DNA of 64,000 nucleotides from Halobacillus shinanisalinarum (GCF_022919835.1 NZ_CP095074.1:2690001-2754000); one strand, 5' to 3'; counted from the first letter of the stretch, positions 8,728-17,790 are shown. A program made the numbers and translations. Notes: a model not told the origin generated them from the letters alone.

Positions 8728-9960
8728 ATGAATAAAGAAGTAATTTCACTGAAAGAAGTCAAAAATTTTCAGACACGGTCAGAAGAATTTTTTCCACTTA
8801 ATTGGTATGAAGAAATGCTCAATCATACTCCTGTTTATTTCCATGAGGAAACGGATACATGGCATGTCTTTAAGTATGAGGACGTTCAACAAGTTTTAAG
8901 TAACTATGAATTCTTTACAACTGAAGGGTCTAGAACCGCCATTTCCGTAGGAGCTAATAATAAAGAAGGAACGGCTCCTGATAAAGTCAACCTTGTAAGT
9001 GTAGATCCCCCGCAACATAGAAAGAAACGTTCCTTATTTGCCGCGGCTTTTACACCCCGCAGTTTAAAAAATTGGGAACCCAGGATTCAACGGATTGTGA
9101 CTGAGCTTGTTGAAGACATACAGGAAGATTCTACTGTTGATATCGTTCAAGCATTGGCAGGCCCTTTACCTAGTATGGTTATTGCAGAGTTATTTGGGGT
9201 TCCCCTAAAAGATCAATCTCAGTTTAAACATTGGGTGGATATCCTATTTCAACCTTATGACGAAGAAAATGAGGAAGAAATTGAACAAAGAAAACAAACA
9301 GCAGCCAAAGAATATTACCAATACCTCTACCCCATCGTGGTTCAAAAAAGATCCAATCCATCTGAAGATATTATTTCGGACTTAATAAGAGTTGAAGTAG
9401 ATGGTGAAACATTTACTGATGATGAAATTGTACGATCATCCATGTTGCTTTTAGGTGCAGGCGTTGAAACGACCAGTCATGCGCTGGCAAATACTTTTTA
9501 TTCATTGCTTTATGATGATCCAAGCCTATATGAAGAACTTCGAAATGATTTAGATTTGGTTCCAAATGCTGTAGAAGAAATGCTTCGCTATCGTTTCCAG
9601 ATTTCAAAGAGAGACCGTACCGTTAAACAAGACAATGATTTATTAGGTCCTGATCTTAAGGAAGGGGATGTAGTCGTTGCATGGATGAGTGCGGCCAATA
9701 TGGATAAAGATATGTTTGACGATCCCTTCTCACTCAATATTCATCGTTCAAACAATAAAAAGCATTTGACATTCGGAAAAGGCCCGCACTTTTGTCTGGG
9801 TGCACCTTTGGCACGATTAGAATTAACGTTTGCCTTAAAGACATTTTTACAAAGATTTTCTCGTATCGAACCCGTGGAATCCTTTGATTTGGAGAAAAGT
9901 TTAACCGAGTCAGCTCCAGGTCAGTCCTTAACTCATCTTCCAATAAAAGTGTATAAATAG
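8728..9960 (+). CDS. Cytochrome P450 (soluble bacterial class)
   Basis: The 410-residue product is a complete soluble P450. The I-helix oxygen-binding motif GAGVETTS is at 243-250, the ExxR of the K-helix is Glu284-Arg287, and the heme loop FGKGPHFCLG is at 349-358 with Cys356 as heme thiolate. DPPQHRKKR near 93 is the C-helix motif. It looks CYP107/CYP109-like by pattern, but I cannot assign a subfamily. The substrate is unknown; fatty acids, terpenoids or xenobiotics are typical. The ferredoxin just upstream is the likely redox partner, and a TetR gene is convergent downstream. A bidirectional terminator follows. Confidence 0.93.
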   Translation: MNKEVISLKEVKNFQTRSEEFFPLNWYEEMLNHTPVYFHEETDTWHVFKYEDVQQVLSNYEFFTTEGSRTAISVGANNKEGTAPDKVNLVSVDPPQHRKKRSLFAAAFTPRSLKNWEPRIQRIVTELVEDIQEDSTVDIVQALAGPLPSMVIAELFGVPLKDQSQFKHWVDILFQPYDEENEEEIEQRKQTAAKEYYQYLYPIVVQKRSNPSEDIISDLIRVEVDGETFTDDEIVRSSMLLLGAGVETTSHALANTFYSLLYDDPSLYEELRNDLDLVPNAVEEMLRYRFQISKRDRTVKQDNDLLGPDLKEGDVVVAWMSAANMDKDMFDDPFSLNIHRSNNKKHLTFGKGPHFCLGAPLARLELTFALKTFLQRFSRIEPVESFDLEKSLTESAPGQSLTHLPIKVYK

Positions 9961-9974
9961 CACGACAATCACAA

Positions 9975-10012
9975 AAGGCAAAGGTGAAGTCACAGCTTCG
10001 CCTTTGCCCTTT
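9975..10012. terminator. Bidirectional terminator between P450 and tetR
   Basis: GGCAAAGGTGAAG pairs with CTTCGCCTTTGCC (ending near 10008) with one G-T wobble. A-rich flank lies on the left and T-rich on the right, so it can end transcription from either side. Confidence 0.75.
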
Positions 10013-10032
10013 GACCAAATACTTCATTGCTT

Positions 10033-10917
10033 CTAATTCATCTGTAGACTGTCGGCAAGCTTTACCCTTGTCTCCTTTAGCGAATCAATCGGTTCAAGGT
10101 TATGAAGCATTCCCTTTAGAATAGCGGTTCTCGGTTTCATGTTCATCAGTTCCTGTTCCATGATGGTCAGGGACTGAACCGCTTCGTCTTTTTGTACTTC
10201 AAGGATCGACTGGGTTTTTAGTTGGTTCTTCATTAGCTTAATCAATTCAAAAGGATGGACCTTTTCTTCATTAGCTTCTTCTAAGTATAAAGACCATAAA
10301 TTTTCGTTCATTAATGGTTCAACATCATTATCCAATAGCCCTTTGATCATAAAGTCAATTTGTGTCATTAAAAACCGAACGACTTTTTTAATAGGTAAAG
10401 GAAACTGCTTCAAGACGATCAGTTCCATGTATTGTTTGATCATTCCTATGAACAAAAACGCCCCATCGGCTCCGTAGGGTTTAATTTGATTTCCATAGAT
10501 TTTGATTAAATATTGCTCAAACCATCTAACCTGAGCAATATTTTGTTGATGCAAATAGTGATAAATATTCTGATCCGACAGACCCGAAAGTTCCTGTTCT
10601 TGTAGTCTATAGAACTCTTGATTTTCAATATAATGGCCTAATTTGATTTCAATTTCTTTCATGAATTTCTCTGTTGTAGACAAAGAAGTATCTTCCTCAA
10701 TAAGCATAATTTGATCTTCAATATATTGAAAATAATATTGAAGAATATTTAAAAGCAAATCCTCCTTTGACTTAAAGTACACATACAGACTCCCCTTAGA
10801 AATGCCGCAAATATCAGCGATTTCCTGCATAGATGTCCGATTGTAACTTTTGGAAGAGAAAAGCCTCATTGCCGTTATTAAAATGTGTCTTTCTTTATCA
10901 GAATCTTTCCTTCTCAT
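10033..10917 (-). CDS. TetR/AcrR-family transcriptional regulator
   Basis: The first 60 residues form a canonical TetR DNA-binding domain: ILITAMRLFSSKSYNRTSM, then EIADICGISKGSLYVYFKSK. The protein is long for the family (294 residues). It has a helical ligand domain to about 200 and an extra C-terminal helical tail rich in Glu, Gln and Leu, possibly a coiled coil. It is convergent with the ferredoxin-P450 pair, which it may control, but the shared region is a terminator, so any regulation would act at distant promoters. An imperfect dyad lies about 100 bp upstream of its start. Confidence 0.88.
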   Translation of the reverse strand: MRRKDSDKERHILITAMRLFSSKSYNRTSMQEIADICGISKGSLYVYFKSKEDLLLNILQYYFQYIEDQIMLIEEDTSLSTTEKFMKEIEIKLGHYIENQEFYRLQEQELSGLSDQNIYHYLHQQNIAQVRWFEQYLIKIYGNQIKPYGADGAFLFIGMIKQYMELIVLKQFPLPIKKVVRFLMTQIDFMIKGLLDNDVEPLMNENLWSLYLEEANEEKVHPFELIKLMKNQLKTQSILEVQKDEAVQSLTIMEQELMNMKPRTAILKGMLHNLEPIDSLKETRVKLADSLQMN

Positions 10918-11013
10918 TGGAATCCCACCTTGTACGATTGCCTAAATCACGGTTATGATGAGCCATAGATTTGTTGAATCCATCATAACACATAGCTTTT
11001 TAGATAAGAAAAA

Positions 11014-11034
11014 TGTTCATCAGTACTGAAAACA
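11014..11034. promoter_or_regulatory. Imperfect dyad upstream of tetR, candidate operator
   Basis: TGTT at 11014, the perfect 8-bp palindrome CAGTACTG at 11021-11028 and a closing AACA form a partly symmetric 21-bp site. TetR regulators often bind such sites near their own promoter. This is suggestive only. Confidence 0.3.
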
Positions 11035-11081
11035 GTCTGATACTAAGAACGGGCGCCTTTATGGAATATTAGTGCAAACTT

Positions 11082-11130
11082 AACCTCCCACTGTACATGA
11101 TCTCATCAAAATCATGTACAGCGGGAGGTT
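11082..11130 (-). terminator. Long hairpin terminator after the TolB-like remnant
   Basis: The two 20-base arms at 11082-11101 and 11111-11130 (beginning AACCTCCC and ending GGGAGGTT) pair with a single mismatch and a 9-base loop. The stem lies just beyond the stop of the minus-strand remnant and has a short T-run on that strand. Confidence 0.7.
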
Positions 11131-11155
11131 CTAATATATTGCTATAATAAACACA

Positions 11156-11743
11156 TCATTCAGGTATCTCAATAATAATTTCCTTTCGTTCGCCTCCCTT
11201 CTTGCTGACTCTCCAGTATTCATAATCCGGATGACCACCGGCAAAATTCTGGTCGACCGTGACCAGTAATTCTTCGCCATTAGGGAAGAAGGCAGGTTCT
11301 GTGACGTGCTCTTGGAAGTTTGTAACCTGTTCAACATTTTCCCCGTTCGCTTTCATTGTGAAGACTTCATATTGAAAGGTTCCATTGTCTGATGTTGTGG
11401 CCACGTCCGAAAAGACGATCGTACTCCCATCTGGGGAGAGGGCGGGGGAACCGGCAATCGGTTTATCCCCAGCACCTGATTCGTACTCGGGCCCTGGCAT
11501 AATCGTCTCCACTTTCTTATTTTTTAAATTCAGTCGTTGTATGATGTCTTCTCCGTTATAGAGGGAATACATTAAGTACTTTCCATCGTCTGTGACTTGC
11601 AAGGATGATAGGCTATAGAGATTAAATGTGGTGATGCGTTCGGTTTCATAGGTGTCGAAATTCATTTTATGGATGTCATAATTCTGAGGATGTACCCCAT
11701 CACCATTGTAATTCTCTTCGTAGCCACCAGCTTTTATGATCAT
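11156..11743 (-). pseudogene. TolB/PD40-like beta-propeller fragment, N-terminus lost
   Basis: The 195-residue frame contains WD40-like PD40 propeller repeats: SPALSPDGSTIVFSDV followed by YEVFTMKANGENVEQVTNF, then EPAFFPNGEELLVTVD. TolB-like proteins in Bacillaceae are usually exported and about 350-450 residues. This one lacks a signal peptide and the first blades, and its apparent start overlaps a different gene fragment in another frame. It is therefore best read as the 3' part of a deleted gene. The propeller itself reads cleanly to its stop. Confidence 0.6.
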
Positions 11744-11801
11744 CAGGAGGGCTTTGCATTTGATCCAAGATTCGATTTACATGCTTCTCCATACGATTCA
11801 T
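11700..11801 (-). pseudogene. Truncated HAAS/permease-prefix gene start fused to the TolB remnant
   Basis: An ATG at 11801 overlaps the padR stop codon as ATGA, the usual coupling of padR with its membrane-protein partner, and is preceded by GGAGG. The frame reads MNRMEKHVNRILDQMQSPPD. This resembles the start of HAAS (permease prefix) domain proteins encoded after PadR genes. It stops after 33 codons where the sequence passes, out of frame, into the propeller fragment. A deletion that joined two genes explains this. Confidence 0.5.
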
Positions 11802-12121
11802 GATAAGTCCTCCGACGTTTTCATAATCAGTTCATTCACACTCTTCCATTGGTCAAGCTTCTGATTAAGGACGGTGCGCCCTTCGTCGGTGATTTTGTAG
11901 TATTTCCTTCGTCCACTGGTTGTTTCTGACCAATACGAAGTTAACCATTCCTTTTTCTCCAATCTCTTTAATGCTGGATAGAGAGTTCCTTCACTCATGT
12001 TGTAAAGGTTTTTGCTCTGTTCTTTTAAGTGCTTGACGATTTCATAGCCATACATATCATGCTTTGAAACTAACCCTAGCATTAGAATATCGATGCTGCC
12101 TTTCATGATTTCTCGGTCCAT
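11798..12121 (-). CDS. PadR-family transcriptional regulator
   Basis: This 107-residue winged-helix protein has the PadR pattern MKGSIDILMLGLVSKHDMYG, then EGTLYPALKRLEKKEWLTSYW and the wing GRRKYYKITDEG. It matches the short PadR-s2 class that usually controls an adjacent membrane protein. Here the partner gene starts at an ATGA overlap but is truncated after 33 codons, so the regulator may have lost its target. A dyad overlapping its probable promoter (12150-12183) suggests autoregulation. Confidence 0.9.
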   Translation of the reverse strand: MDREIMKGSIDILMLGLVSKHDMYGYEIVKHLKEQSKNLYNMSEGTLYPALKRLEKKEWLTSYWSETTSGRRKYYKITDEGRTVLNQKLDQWKSVNELIMKTSEDLS

Positions 12122-12149
12122 GGTTTCACACCCTTACCAATATTTGTTG

Positions 12150-12183
12150 TGTACATTGTATAACGATGTACATCGTATAGCAA
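12150..12183 (-). promoter_or_regulatory. padR promoter with overlapping PadR-type operator
   Basis: On the minus strand, TTGCTA, a 17-base spacer and TACAAT form a good sigma-A promoter reading toward padR. TGTACAT (12150-12156) and ATGTACA (12166-12172) form a perfect 7-bp inverted repeat with a 9-base spacer inside it. This resembles known PadR sites of the ATGTA-N8/10-TACAT type. A bound repressor would cover the promoter. Confidence 0.6.
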
Positions 12184-12412
12184 GGTTTAATGGGTGAATT
12201 GCCCAATTATTTTTCGTAGTTGTGATTTGAACAGATTCGTCAGTCTCTTGGTTGGTTCTGAGGTCTATCTAAAAAAGAAGGCCCTCGTATAAGCTTAGCT
12301 ATTGGTAAACAGTCCATCTTTTTTTAATTCTGGCTATCTTAAAGTATTCCTTCAACATCTTTCACACTTATAGGCGAAAATACATATTATTTGCATAAAG
12401 AGGTGGTGAAGG

Positions 12413-13234
12413 ATGAAGGAAAAAGATGTGAATATAGAACACGATCCTTTTGCAATCGAACAAGAAGAATGGAAAAAAAGACAAATAAGAGGTCGGTTTA
12501 AACAAATACTTACCATATCATCGCCGATTTTCATCTTAATTTTATGGGAGTTTTTATCTAGAACTGGCTTAGTCGATGCGAGGTTTTTTCCACCGCCAAC
12601 AGAAATAGTTGGAACGTTTGTGACAATGACAACGAGTGGCGAATTATTTAACCATATTGGAATTTCGTTATTTAGAATATTCGCTGGATTTTTACTGGGT
12701 GTGATCCCTGGAGTCGTACTTGGTCTGTTAATGGGCTTATACTCACCACTGCGGCATTTCTTTTCTCCGCTCGTGATGGCTCTCATGCCTATTCCAACGT
12801 TGGCGTTATTACCAATTATTTTAATCATATTTGGGATTGGTGAAACTTCCAAAATTGTAACGATTGCGGGAAGTGTGTTTTTTCCAGTTGTGATTAATAC
12901 GGTAGCCGGGGTTATCAATATAGATCGAATTTATTTGGATGTGGCAAAAAATTATGGGGCAAACTCTAAGGATTTTTTCTTTAAAATTGCTTTGCCTGGA
13001 TCCCTTCCTGTAATGATTGAAGGAATTCAAATGGGGCAGGCCATTGCACTGCTGACGATTGTCGCAGCGGAAATGATGGGGGCTAATTCTGGTATAGGCT
13101 ACTTAATTTGGACCTCATACAGTGCCTTTTTATTAAAAGAAATGTATGTGGGGCTTGTGCTCATTTCGTTTTTCGGCTATCTGTTTTCACTTGTTTTAAG
13201 AGGATTTCAGAAGAAGCTGCTGCCATGGAGGTAG
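12413..13234 (+). CDS. ABC transporter permease, NitT/TauT (SsuC/TauC) family
   Basis: The 273-residue protein has a charged cytoplasmic N-tail (about 1-35) and about six membrane helices. The EAA-type coupling loop, about 180-200, reads YGANSKDFFFKIALPGSLP. It is the inner-membrane channel subunit of an importer in the nitrate/sulfonate/taurine/pyrimidine class. It is followed by the ATPase (23 bp) and lipoprotein-binding-protein genes, which complete the importer. The substrate is undetermined. A long frame on the opposite strand is only a shadow. Confidence 0.9.
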   Translation: MKEKDVNIEHDPFAIEQEEWKKRQIRGRFKQILTISSPIFILILWEFLSRTGLVDARFFPPPTEIVGTFVTMTTSGELFNHIGISLFRIFAGFLLGVIPGVVLGLLMGLYSPLRHFFSPLVMALMPIPTLALLPIILIIFGIGETSKIVTIAGSVFFPVVINTVAGVINIDRIYLDVAKNYGANSKDFFFKIALPGSLPVMIEGIQMGQAIALLTIVAAEMMGANSGIGYLIWTSYSAFLLKEMYVGLVLISFFGYLFSLVLRGFQKKLLPWR

Positions 13235-13256
13235 CTGATGGGAGGGGAGCTATTCA

Positions 13257-14035
13257 ATGGATGAAAAGCCTAAAATTTCGATTCAAAATTTGACGAAAGC
13301 CTTTTATAAGAAAGACAGTAGTGTGACAGCTCTAGAGGATATCAACATAGATATTAAGGATGGAGAATTTGTCTGTTTGATTGGGCCTAGTGGGTGTGGG
13401 AAGACGACGTTACTGCGTATTCTGGCGGGGTTGGAAAAACCAAGTATCGGTGCATTTAAGATCGCACAAGGAAAAAAAGATCGGCCGCTACAATCAATGG
13501 TCTTTCAGGAGCGAGGGGTTATCCCATGGTTAACGGTAGAAGAAAATGTGGCCTTTGGTCTCAAGATGAGGCATTTACCTAAGCCTATTGTAAAGGAACG
13601 AACCGCTTATTATTTAACAAAAGTCGGCCTTGATAAATTTGCAAAACTTTATCCCAAGGAGTTATCAGGGGGATGAAACAGCGGGTAAGTATTGCCAGGG
13701 CCTTTGCAAATGATCCGGAAATTTTATTAATGGATGAACCCTTTGGTGCACTCGATGAGCAAAATAAATTTATTCTGCAGGAAGAATTATTAAATATTTG
13801 GTCAGAAACAAAGAAGACAGTTCTTTTTATTACACACAGCATTGATGAAGCTTTGTTACTTAGTGACAGAATTTTATTGATGAGCTCCCAGCCTGGCAAA
13901 ATTATTGATGAAAAAGTGATAGATTTACCAAGGCCAAGAAATATGGAGCAAGTGCGTGCAGATCCAACTATGGCCGACAACTTTGTGGAAATTTGGAATC
14001 ACCTGCACGATGAGGTGCAAGGATCAAGACTTTAG
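13257..14035 (+). pseudogene. ABC transporter ATPase, NitT/TauT family, frameshifted in the signature motif
   Basis: Two frames together encode a normal SsuB/TauB-type ATPase of about 259 residues. The first (13257-13676) has Walker A GPSGCGKTT and the Q-loop VFQERGVIPW, and ends in KELSGG-stop. The second (13673-14035) begins MKQRVSIARAFA and has Walker B ILLMDEPFGALDE and the H-loop THSIDEA. The break falls inside LSGGMKQR at GGGGG (13668-13672); one extra G restores the motif exactly. The frames overlap as ATGA, so re-initiation or -1 slippage could still give product. The importer genes on both sides are intact. Confidence 0.88.
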
Positions 14036-14058
14036 GAAGGTAAGAGAGGGGTTCCACT

Positions 14059-15171
14059 ATGAGGAAATTGAATATCTTATATTTCATTCCGTTGTTATTG
14101 TTCATTCTTGTAATAGGTGGTTGTTCATCAGGTCAGTCGGATAAAACTGACGATAATGGTAATGCTGGTGATGAGGGAATCAATGAGGTAAGTAAGGATA
14201 ATCCTTCAGGTGATTTGGCACCACTTGACGAAACGGCGTCCGTCGTGATTGCTGAGGATGGGTCGGCATCAGGAGCGGGTTTTTATATTGCTAAAGAAAA
14301 AGGTTACTTTGAGGATTACAATATTGAAGTGGAGTTCGCTCAATTCTCAAACAGTGATGATATGCTCCCTGCCTTAGCCTCTGGTGAAGTGGATATTGCA
14401 GGAGGGGTTTCGACAGCATCCTTTTTCAATGCGATCGCTCAAGGAATTGACGTCAAAATTATTGCTGATAAAGGGCACAATATAAAAGGAGATTCTTACT
14501 TCTCTTTTGTCATTAGTAAAGAATTGGAGGACGAAATAAAGGAGTATGCTGATTTTAAAGGTAAAAGCATAGCGGTCTCCACCAAGAACGCGGTTGATGA
14601 GTATATTTTCCACAAAATGTTAAACCATGCAGGGTTAACAGAAGAGGATGTCGAGTTTGTGCTCATGTCTGATTTTGGAAACATGTTAGCATCAGTTGGC
14701 AACGGTTCGGTTGATGCCGCCCTTCAAATTGAGCCATTAATTACGCAAGGTAGTCAACAAGGGATCCATACCCGCTTTGGTAACACAACGGACTATGCAC
14801 CAGAGGCTCAGATCGCCATGGTACTTGGATCACCTAAATTTATAACGGAAGAAAAAAACATTTCCTTACGATTCATGGCTGCTTATTTAAAAGGGGTCCG
14901 CGACTATAATGACGCCTTTATAAAAGGGGAAGGCAAGGATGAAGTGATCCAGATCATGACTGAATACACAGCATTAAAGGATCCTGAATTGTGGGAGAAT
15001 GTTGCTGTTACAGGATTAAATCCTAATGGTGAAATGTTCGTCGATGATATTAAGAGTCAGTATCAAATGTATAAGGACAACGGAGCGATCAGCGGCGAGT
15101 TTGATTTTGAAAAAGCCATTGATACGTCGGTAACAGAAAAGGCAGTGGAGATACTTGGAGAATATGAATAA
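14059..15171 (+). CDS. ABC transporter substrate-binding lipoprotein, NitT/TauT family
   Basis: The 370-residue precursor starts with a lipoprotein signal whose lipobox VIGGC places the lipidated cysteine at residue 22. An acidic, Asn/Asp-rich linker (about 25-60) leads to the binding domain, which has the SsuA/NMT1-like segments GFYIAKEKGYFEDYNIEVEF, ALASGEVDIAGG and FKGKSIAV. It captures the solute outside the membrane for the permease and ATPase upstream. There is no CCCFC motif of the thiamine-precursor binder, so nitrate, sulfonate or another organic anion is more likely. A terminator follows. Confidence 0.9.
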   Translation: MRKLNILYFIPLLLFILVIGGCSSGQSDKTDDNGNAGDEGINEVSKDNPSGDLAPLDETASVVIAEDGSASGAGFYIAKEKGYFEDYNIEVEFAQFSNSDDMLPALASGEVDIAGGVSTASFFNAIAQGIDVKIIADKGHNIKGDSYFSFVISKELEDEIKEYADFKGKSIAVSTKNAVDEYIFHKMLNHAGLTEEDVEFVLMSDFGNMLASVGNGSVDAALQIEPLITQGSQQGIHTRFGNTTDYAPEAQIAMVLGSPKFITEEKNISLRFMAAYLKGVRDYNDAFIKGEGKDEVIQIMTEYTALKDPELWENVAVTGLNPNGEMFVDDIKSQYQMYKDNGAISGEFDFEKAIDTSVTEKAVEILGEYE

Positions 15172-15202
15172 TATTCCAAAATAATATTTATAGTTGGAAA
15201 GG

Positions 15203-15235
15203 AGAGGCAAAATATTATCTATTGCCTCTTTTATT
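15203..15235 (+). terminator. Terminator of the NitT/TauT importer operon
   Basis: AGAGGCAA (15203-15210) pairs with TTGCCTCT (15222-15229), followed by TTTATTTG. Confidence 0.75.
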
Positions 15236-15402
15236 TGTTTAAAATAGTGGTATTGTTTGTATTTTAAGTTTAGAAACTACCTTTAGCAAGGTGACAAGGA
15301 TACTTTAATAGAAAGACAGCGTTCTTCATTTCGGAAAAAGACGAGGTAGGGACGTTTTTAAATTTGCTTGAAAATCAATTTTGACATAGAGGAGCAAGGT
15401 CA

Positions 15403-16376
15403 ATGCTGCAAACATTTAATACACACCTACAAAAATTAATGCCGTATATCACACCAATCTCTGTCGTCATTGGTGTGATCTTTGCTGAGTGGCTTAGTTT
15501 GTATGTTTTTCTCGTGCCATGGATCTTTGCATTTATGACTTTTTCGGGGAGCCTTGGCTCTAACTTTCGTGATTTGAAGAATGTCCTGCGCAATCCTATG
15601 TCGATGTTTGTGTGCTTAATTGTTCTACATTTTATTATGCCGCTCATTGCGCTAGGGCGGGGGCGTTAGTATTTCCGAACGACACCTACACGACAATGGG
15701 GCTTGTCCTATCATTTGTCATTCCAACGGGGATTACCAGTTTAATTTGGGTTTCTATTCATAAAGGCAATGTCATGTTAACTCTGTCTATTATTCTAGTG
15801 GACACGTTACTTGCACCTTTCATTATTCCGTTGATGCTGCAATTATTAGTTGGAAGTGCAGTGGATATAGACAGCAGAGAAATTGTGACAGGGCTGTTGT
15901 GGATGATCGTCATTCCCTCACTAATAGGAATGTTTGTTAACCAATTTGTGAAAAAGGAGGTAACGAGATCACTTGAGTCTAACCTTGCCCCTTTTACTAA
16001 ATTAGGGATAGGTACAGTTGTGGCTATTAATAGTTCAGCCGTTGCCCCTTTTTTAAAAAATATTGACGGAAAGTTACTGTTAATCGCCCTAACCGTGTTT
16101 GTTCTTGCAGTTTTGGCTTACACAATTGGTTATCTGTCAGGGAAGCTGATTAAATCAAACCAACGTACTGTAGTATCCCTCACGTTTAATAGTGGAATGA
16201 GGAATATTAGTGGGGGGGCGGTTATTGCGATCACCTATTTCCCAGCAGCTGCAGCTGTTCCGGTGATTGTAGGAATGTTGTTTCAACAAGTATTAGCCTC
16301 GTTTACAGGGAGCCTTATAAGTAAACTTTCGCTTCATTCCACAGGAAAAGAAGCAGAGGTATATTATTTAGAATAG
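15403..16376 (+). pseudogene. Bile acid:sodium symporter (SBF) family transporter, frameshifted
   Basis: The 5' frame (15403-15669) and the 3' frame (from about 15650 to 16376) together encode a roughly 320-residue membrane protein with about nine or ten helices. It resembles the SBF/BASS family of sodium-coupled organic-anion transporters, with a conserved FNSGMRNISGGAVIA segment. The break lies at GGG-C-GGGGG (15655-15663). One added G changes IALGRGR-stop into IALGAGALVFPND and joins the frames. A GAGGAG ribosome site precedes the ATG. It follows the ABC importer and may share an organic-anion role. A seven-G run later in the same gene is correctly in frame. Confidence 0.82.
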
Positions 16377-16393
16377 AATAGAAGGTAGATTAG

Positions 16394-16422
16394 AGCTCAG
16401 GGCTTAGGTTCCTGAGCTTTTG
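16394..16422 (+). terminator. Terminator after the SBF transporter gene
   Basis: AGCTCAGG and CCTGAGCT form an 8-bp stem (16394-16418) with a TTTTG tail. Confidence 0.75.
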
Positions 16423-16573
16423 TCTTGGGCGTCTTATCAAATCTGCACAACACTATAACTAGATCAGCTCTTAAAGGTACTATATTCATATAATGTTTCC
16501 CAACTCTAAATAGCAGGAATTTGCCCTTTTTTAAGGGAATTTATTATATAACCCTAAAAAAGGAGGAATTTTT

Positions 16574-17776
16574 ATGAAGTTCAAAGTTTTAGCAACATTG
16601 TCGCTCGCCGCTTCTTTGACTATTTTGCCGAATGTTGGGGATATTTCTGCGGAAAGTCAGATCAAGGCACCGGAAAAGTCGAAGGAAGTGAACACACAGG
16701 TTGAAAAAGGGGATTATGTTAAAGGTGAAGTCATCGTCAAGTTCAAAGACAAAGGGAAGAGCTCTCAGCAGAAAGCGTTAAAAGGAATGAATGCAAAGAT
16801 TGCTGCCGATGAGGATGCTGTCGATTCTAACTTTAAAGTTTTGGAAGTTGGTAATGTAGAAGCTGTAGTTAAAGCACTAAATAATAATCCGAATGTAGAG
16901 TATGCTGAGCCAAACTATAATTTCAGTGCAACCTGGACGCCGAATGACTATTATTACAGTAGTGTACAATATGGACCACAAAATACTTATACTTCATCTG
17001 CATGGGATTATGCAAGAGGAAGCAGCAATCAAGAGATTGCGATTATTGATTCAGGGGTCGACTACAATCACCCTGACTTGAATGATAAAACAATTCGAGG
17101 GTATGATTTTGTAGATGATGATAATTACCCAATGGATGAAAACAGCCATGGTACTCACGTTGCTGGTACAGCTGCTGCTGAAACAAATAATTCAACAGGG
17201 GTTGCAGGTATGGCGCCGAATACTAGTATTCTAGCCGTTCGTGCATTGGACGCGAATGGAAGCGGTTCTCTTGCAGATATTGCTGACGCTATTCGTTATT
17301 CAGCTGATTTCGGTGCTGAGGTTATTAATCTATCATTAGGTTGTAATTGTGATACGCAAACATTAGAAAACGCAGTGAATTATGCTTGGAATAGTGGTTC
17401 CGTAGTGATTGCCGCAGCTGGTAACAGTGGGGTGTCAACAACTTTTGAACCGGCTTCTTATGCAAATGCGATTGCTGTAGGTGCTGTTGACAGTAACGAT
17501 CGCAAAGCCTCTTTTTCTAACTTTGGGACATGGGTAGATGTAACAGCTCCAGGTGTTCAAATTGCTTCAACTGTTCCGAATAATGGATACGCTTACAAAT
17601 CCGGAACATCTATGGCCTCTCCTCACGTAGCCGGACTTGCAGGGCTGTTAGCGGGTCAAGGAAGAAGCAATTCTCAAATCCGTGCAGCGATTGAAAATAC
17701 AGCTGACCCGATTAGTGGGACAGGGTATAACTTCGAACATGGTCGCATTAATTCATTAGATGCTGTAAGATATTAG
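16574..17776 (+). CDS. Secreted subtilisin-like serine protease (S8 family)
   Basis: The 400-residue precursor has a signal peptide (about 1-27), an Inhibitor_I9-like propeptide (about 48-116, GEVIVKFKD to NVEYAEPNY) and a mature subtilase domain. Catalytic residues are Asp159 (IIDSGVD), His192 (SHGTHVAG) and Ser346 (GTSMASPH); Asn284 (AAGNSG) completes the oxyanion hole. The mature part resembles thermitase more than subtilisin Carlsberg. It degrades extracellular protein for nutrition. AAAGGAGG precedes the ATG, and a strong terminator makes the gene monocistronic. A CNC pair near residues 257-259 is unusual for extracellular subtilases. Confidence 0.95.
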   Translation: MKFKVLATLSLAASLTILPNVGDISAESQIKAPEKSKEVNTQVEKGDYVKGEVIVKFKDKGKSSQQKALKGMNAKIAADEDAVDSNFKVLEVGNVEAVVKALNNNPNVEYAEPNYNFSATWTPNDYYYSSVQYGPQNTYTSSAWDYARGSSNQEIAIIDSGVDYNHPDLNDKTIRGYDFVDDDNYPMDENSHGTHVAGTAAAETNNSTGVAGMAPNTSILAVRALDANGSGSLADIADAIRYSADFGAEVINLSLGCNCDTQTLENAVNYAWNSGSVVIAAAGNSGVSTTFEPASYANAIAVGAVDSNDRKASFSNFGTWVDVTAPGVQIASTVPNNGYAYKSGTSMASPHVAGLAGLLAGQGRSNSQIRAAIENTADPISGTGYNFEHGRINSLDAVRY

Positions 17777-17790
17777 AATCTAATAAAAGA

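Noticed and set aside
12352..12918. A 188-codon minus-strand frame
   Set aside because: It is antisense to the clear ABC permease gene, has no ribosome site and a composition (many Asn, Ile, Pro) typical of a reverse-frame shadow.
15380..15395. TTGACA just before the SBF gene as a promoter -35
   Set aside because: No -10 box at proper spacing before the ribosome site; likely chance.
16207..16214. A sixth G-run lesion in the SBF gene
   Set aside because: The seven-G run here is in frame (SGGAV), so no error is implied.
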